This document shows, piece after piece, positions 5,667 through 5,937 of a stretch of 5,937 nucleotides of DNA; within the stretch, counting starts at the first letter, position 1; each line of letters starts with the position of its first letter. The stretch comes from Clostridiales bacterium. Lineage in GTDB: Bacteria; Bacillota; Clostridia; Lachnospirales; Lachnospiraceae. Below the pieces are notes generated by a model. The model worked only from the letters and a program-made list of their open reading frames with translations, was not told the origin of the DNA and made no database searches. The stretch spans positions 1-5,937 of the forward strand of contig DYCJ01000158.1 of assembly GCA_019418195.1 (NCBI GenBank). Reading direction: 5' to 3'. A program made the position numbers and the translations under genes.

Positions 5667-5693
5667 AAAAAGGGCAGGTGACTGCTCTTTTTC
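5667..5693 (+). terminator. Rho-independent terminator after the D-LDH gene
   Basis: AAAAAGGGCAG (5667-5677) pairs with CTGCTCTTTTT (5682-5692) across the tetraloop GTGA, with one G-U pair. The T run on the 3' side and A run on the 5' side make a compact terminator that could work on both strands. It lies 57 bases after the D-LDH stop codon and ends the HAD/D-LDH unit. Confidence 0.85.
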
Positions 5694-5730
5694 TATAGGC
5701 GACAGGATTCTTCCTTTTTTTTGATCTGAC

Positions 5731-5745
5731 AGTGGTATACTGTGG
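5731..5745 (+). promoter_or_regulatory. Extended -10 promoter overlapping a short palindrome
   Basis: TGGTATACT (5733-5741) fits an extended -10 element (TGn plus TATACT, five of six to TATAAT). No good -35 stands 16-18 bases upstream, where the sequence is a T run, which is common for extended -10 promoters. The element lies inside ACAGTGGTATACTGT (5731-5745), whose five-base ends are inverted repeats, so a repressor could bind there. It is about 30 bases before the start of the last gene. Confidence 0.5.
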
Positions 5746-5771
5746 CAAACTTATGAAAAAGGAGGAACATG

Positions 5772-5937
5772 ATGACAAAAAAGAAAAAGATCATTCTGAT
5801 CACGGGAATATTGGCTGTAATCATCGCAGCCGGAGTTTCTGCAGGTATTTATCTGTATATCAACCGGTTTGATGCGGCGGAATATGTACAGGCAGTCCTG
5901 GACACATCTTACAAAAATGAGACGGATCAATATGTGG
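5772..5937 (+). CDS. Membrane-anchored protein of unknown function, 5' part only
   Basis: The open frame runs to the window's right edge without a stop, giving 55 codons. A Lys-rich start (MTKKKKII) leads into a hydrophobic segment at about 7-30, which is a membrane anchor or uncleaved signal. There is no lipobox Cys. The part outside the membrane begins INRFDAAEYVQAVLDTSYKNETDQYV. The YVQAVLDTSYKNE phrase resembles the start of repeated DUF5105-like extracellular domains seen in Clostridia lipoproteins, but too little is present to assign a family. A perfect AGGAGG (5760-5765) lies six bases before the ATG at 5772; the adjacent ATG at 5769 is only three bases away and less likely. The gene has its own promoter and follows the D-LDH terminator, so it is a new transcription unit. 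Confidence 0.75.
   Translation, partial: MTKKKKIILITGILAVIIAAGVSAGIYLYINRFDAAEYVQAVLDTSYKNETDQYV

Noticed and set aside
1..5937. CRISPR arrays, insertion sequences or phage genes
   Set aside because: No regularly spaced direct repeats, transposase motifs or phage-type proteins occur on either strand.

Overview
The window looks like a chromosomal segment from an anaerobic, spore-forming Bacillota of the Lachnospiraceae/Clostridia kind. This is inferred from AGGAGG-type ribosome binding sites, moderate GC content, sigma-A-like promoters with short U-tailed hairpin terminators, and a PdaA-type spore-cortex deacetylase. No rRNA or other marker is present, so the genus cannot be fixed.

Layout. 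(1) Bases 1-215 hold the end of a neighbouring unit: a strong inverted repeat at 5-56, probably a terminator, then non-coding sequence. (2) On the minus strand, 216-1139 encodes a membrane-anchored PdaA-like muramoyl-peptide de-N-acetylase. (3) An AT-rich divergent spacer (1140-1303) separates it from a plus-strand four-gene operon at 1304-3599. The operon encodes a YhcH/NanQ (DUF386) sugar anomerase-like protein; an MDR dehydrogenase-like protein that starts with a bacterial-microcompartment (BMC) encapsulation peptide; and two divergent single-BMC-domain shell proteins. Spacings are 4, 27 and 84 bases, and the operon ends at a 22-bp inverted repeat (3625-3690). (4) A good sigma-A promoter (3697-3725) starts a second unit: a Cof-type HAD-IIB phosphatase and a VanH-like D-lactate/2-hydroxyacid dehydrogenase, closed by a terminator at 5667-5692. 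(5) An extended -10 promoter and AGGAGG site precede the first 55 codons of a membrane-anchored protein of unknown function that runs off the right edge.

The most interesting part is the compact BMC operon. It has shell hexamer genes and one clearly targeted cargo protein, but no pentameric vertex protein, aldehyde dehydrogenase, phosphotransacylase or signature enzyme in view. The cargo MDR has lost the usual catalytic-zinc Cys and His, has a degenerate dinucleotide-binding loop and seems to lack a block before its C-terminus. One shell protein has a Cys-Gly-Gly-His pore loop, like pores that hold Fe-S clusters. The other has an Arg/Lys-rich pore loop in place of the usual small residues. 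It could be an uncharacterised mini-metabolosome, or a satellite operon adding parts to a shell made elsewhere in the genome. The HAD phosphatase and D-LDH may share the sugar/hydroxyacid theme, but a terminator and a new promoter separate them from the BMC genes, so a functional link is only a guess.
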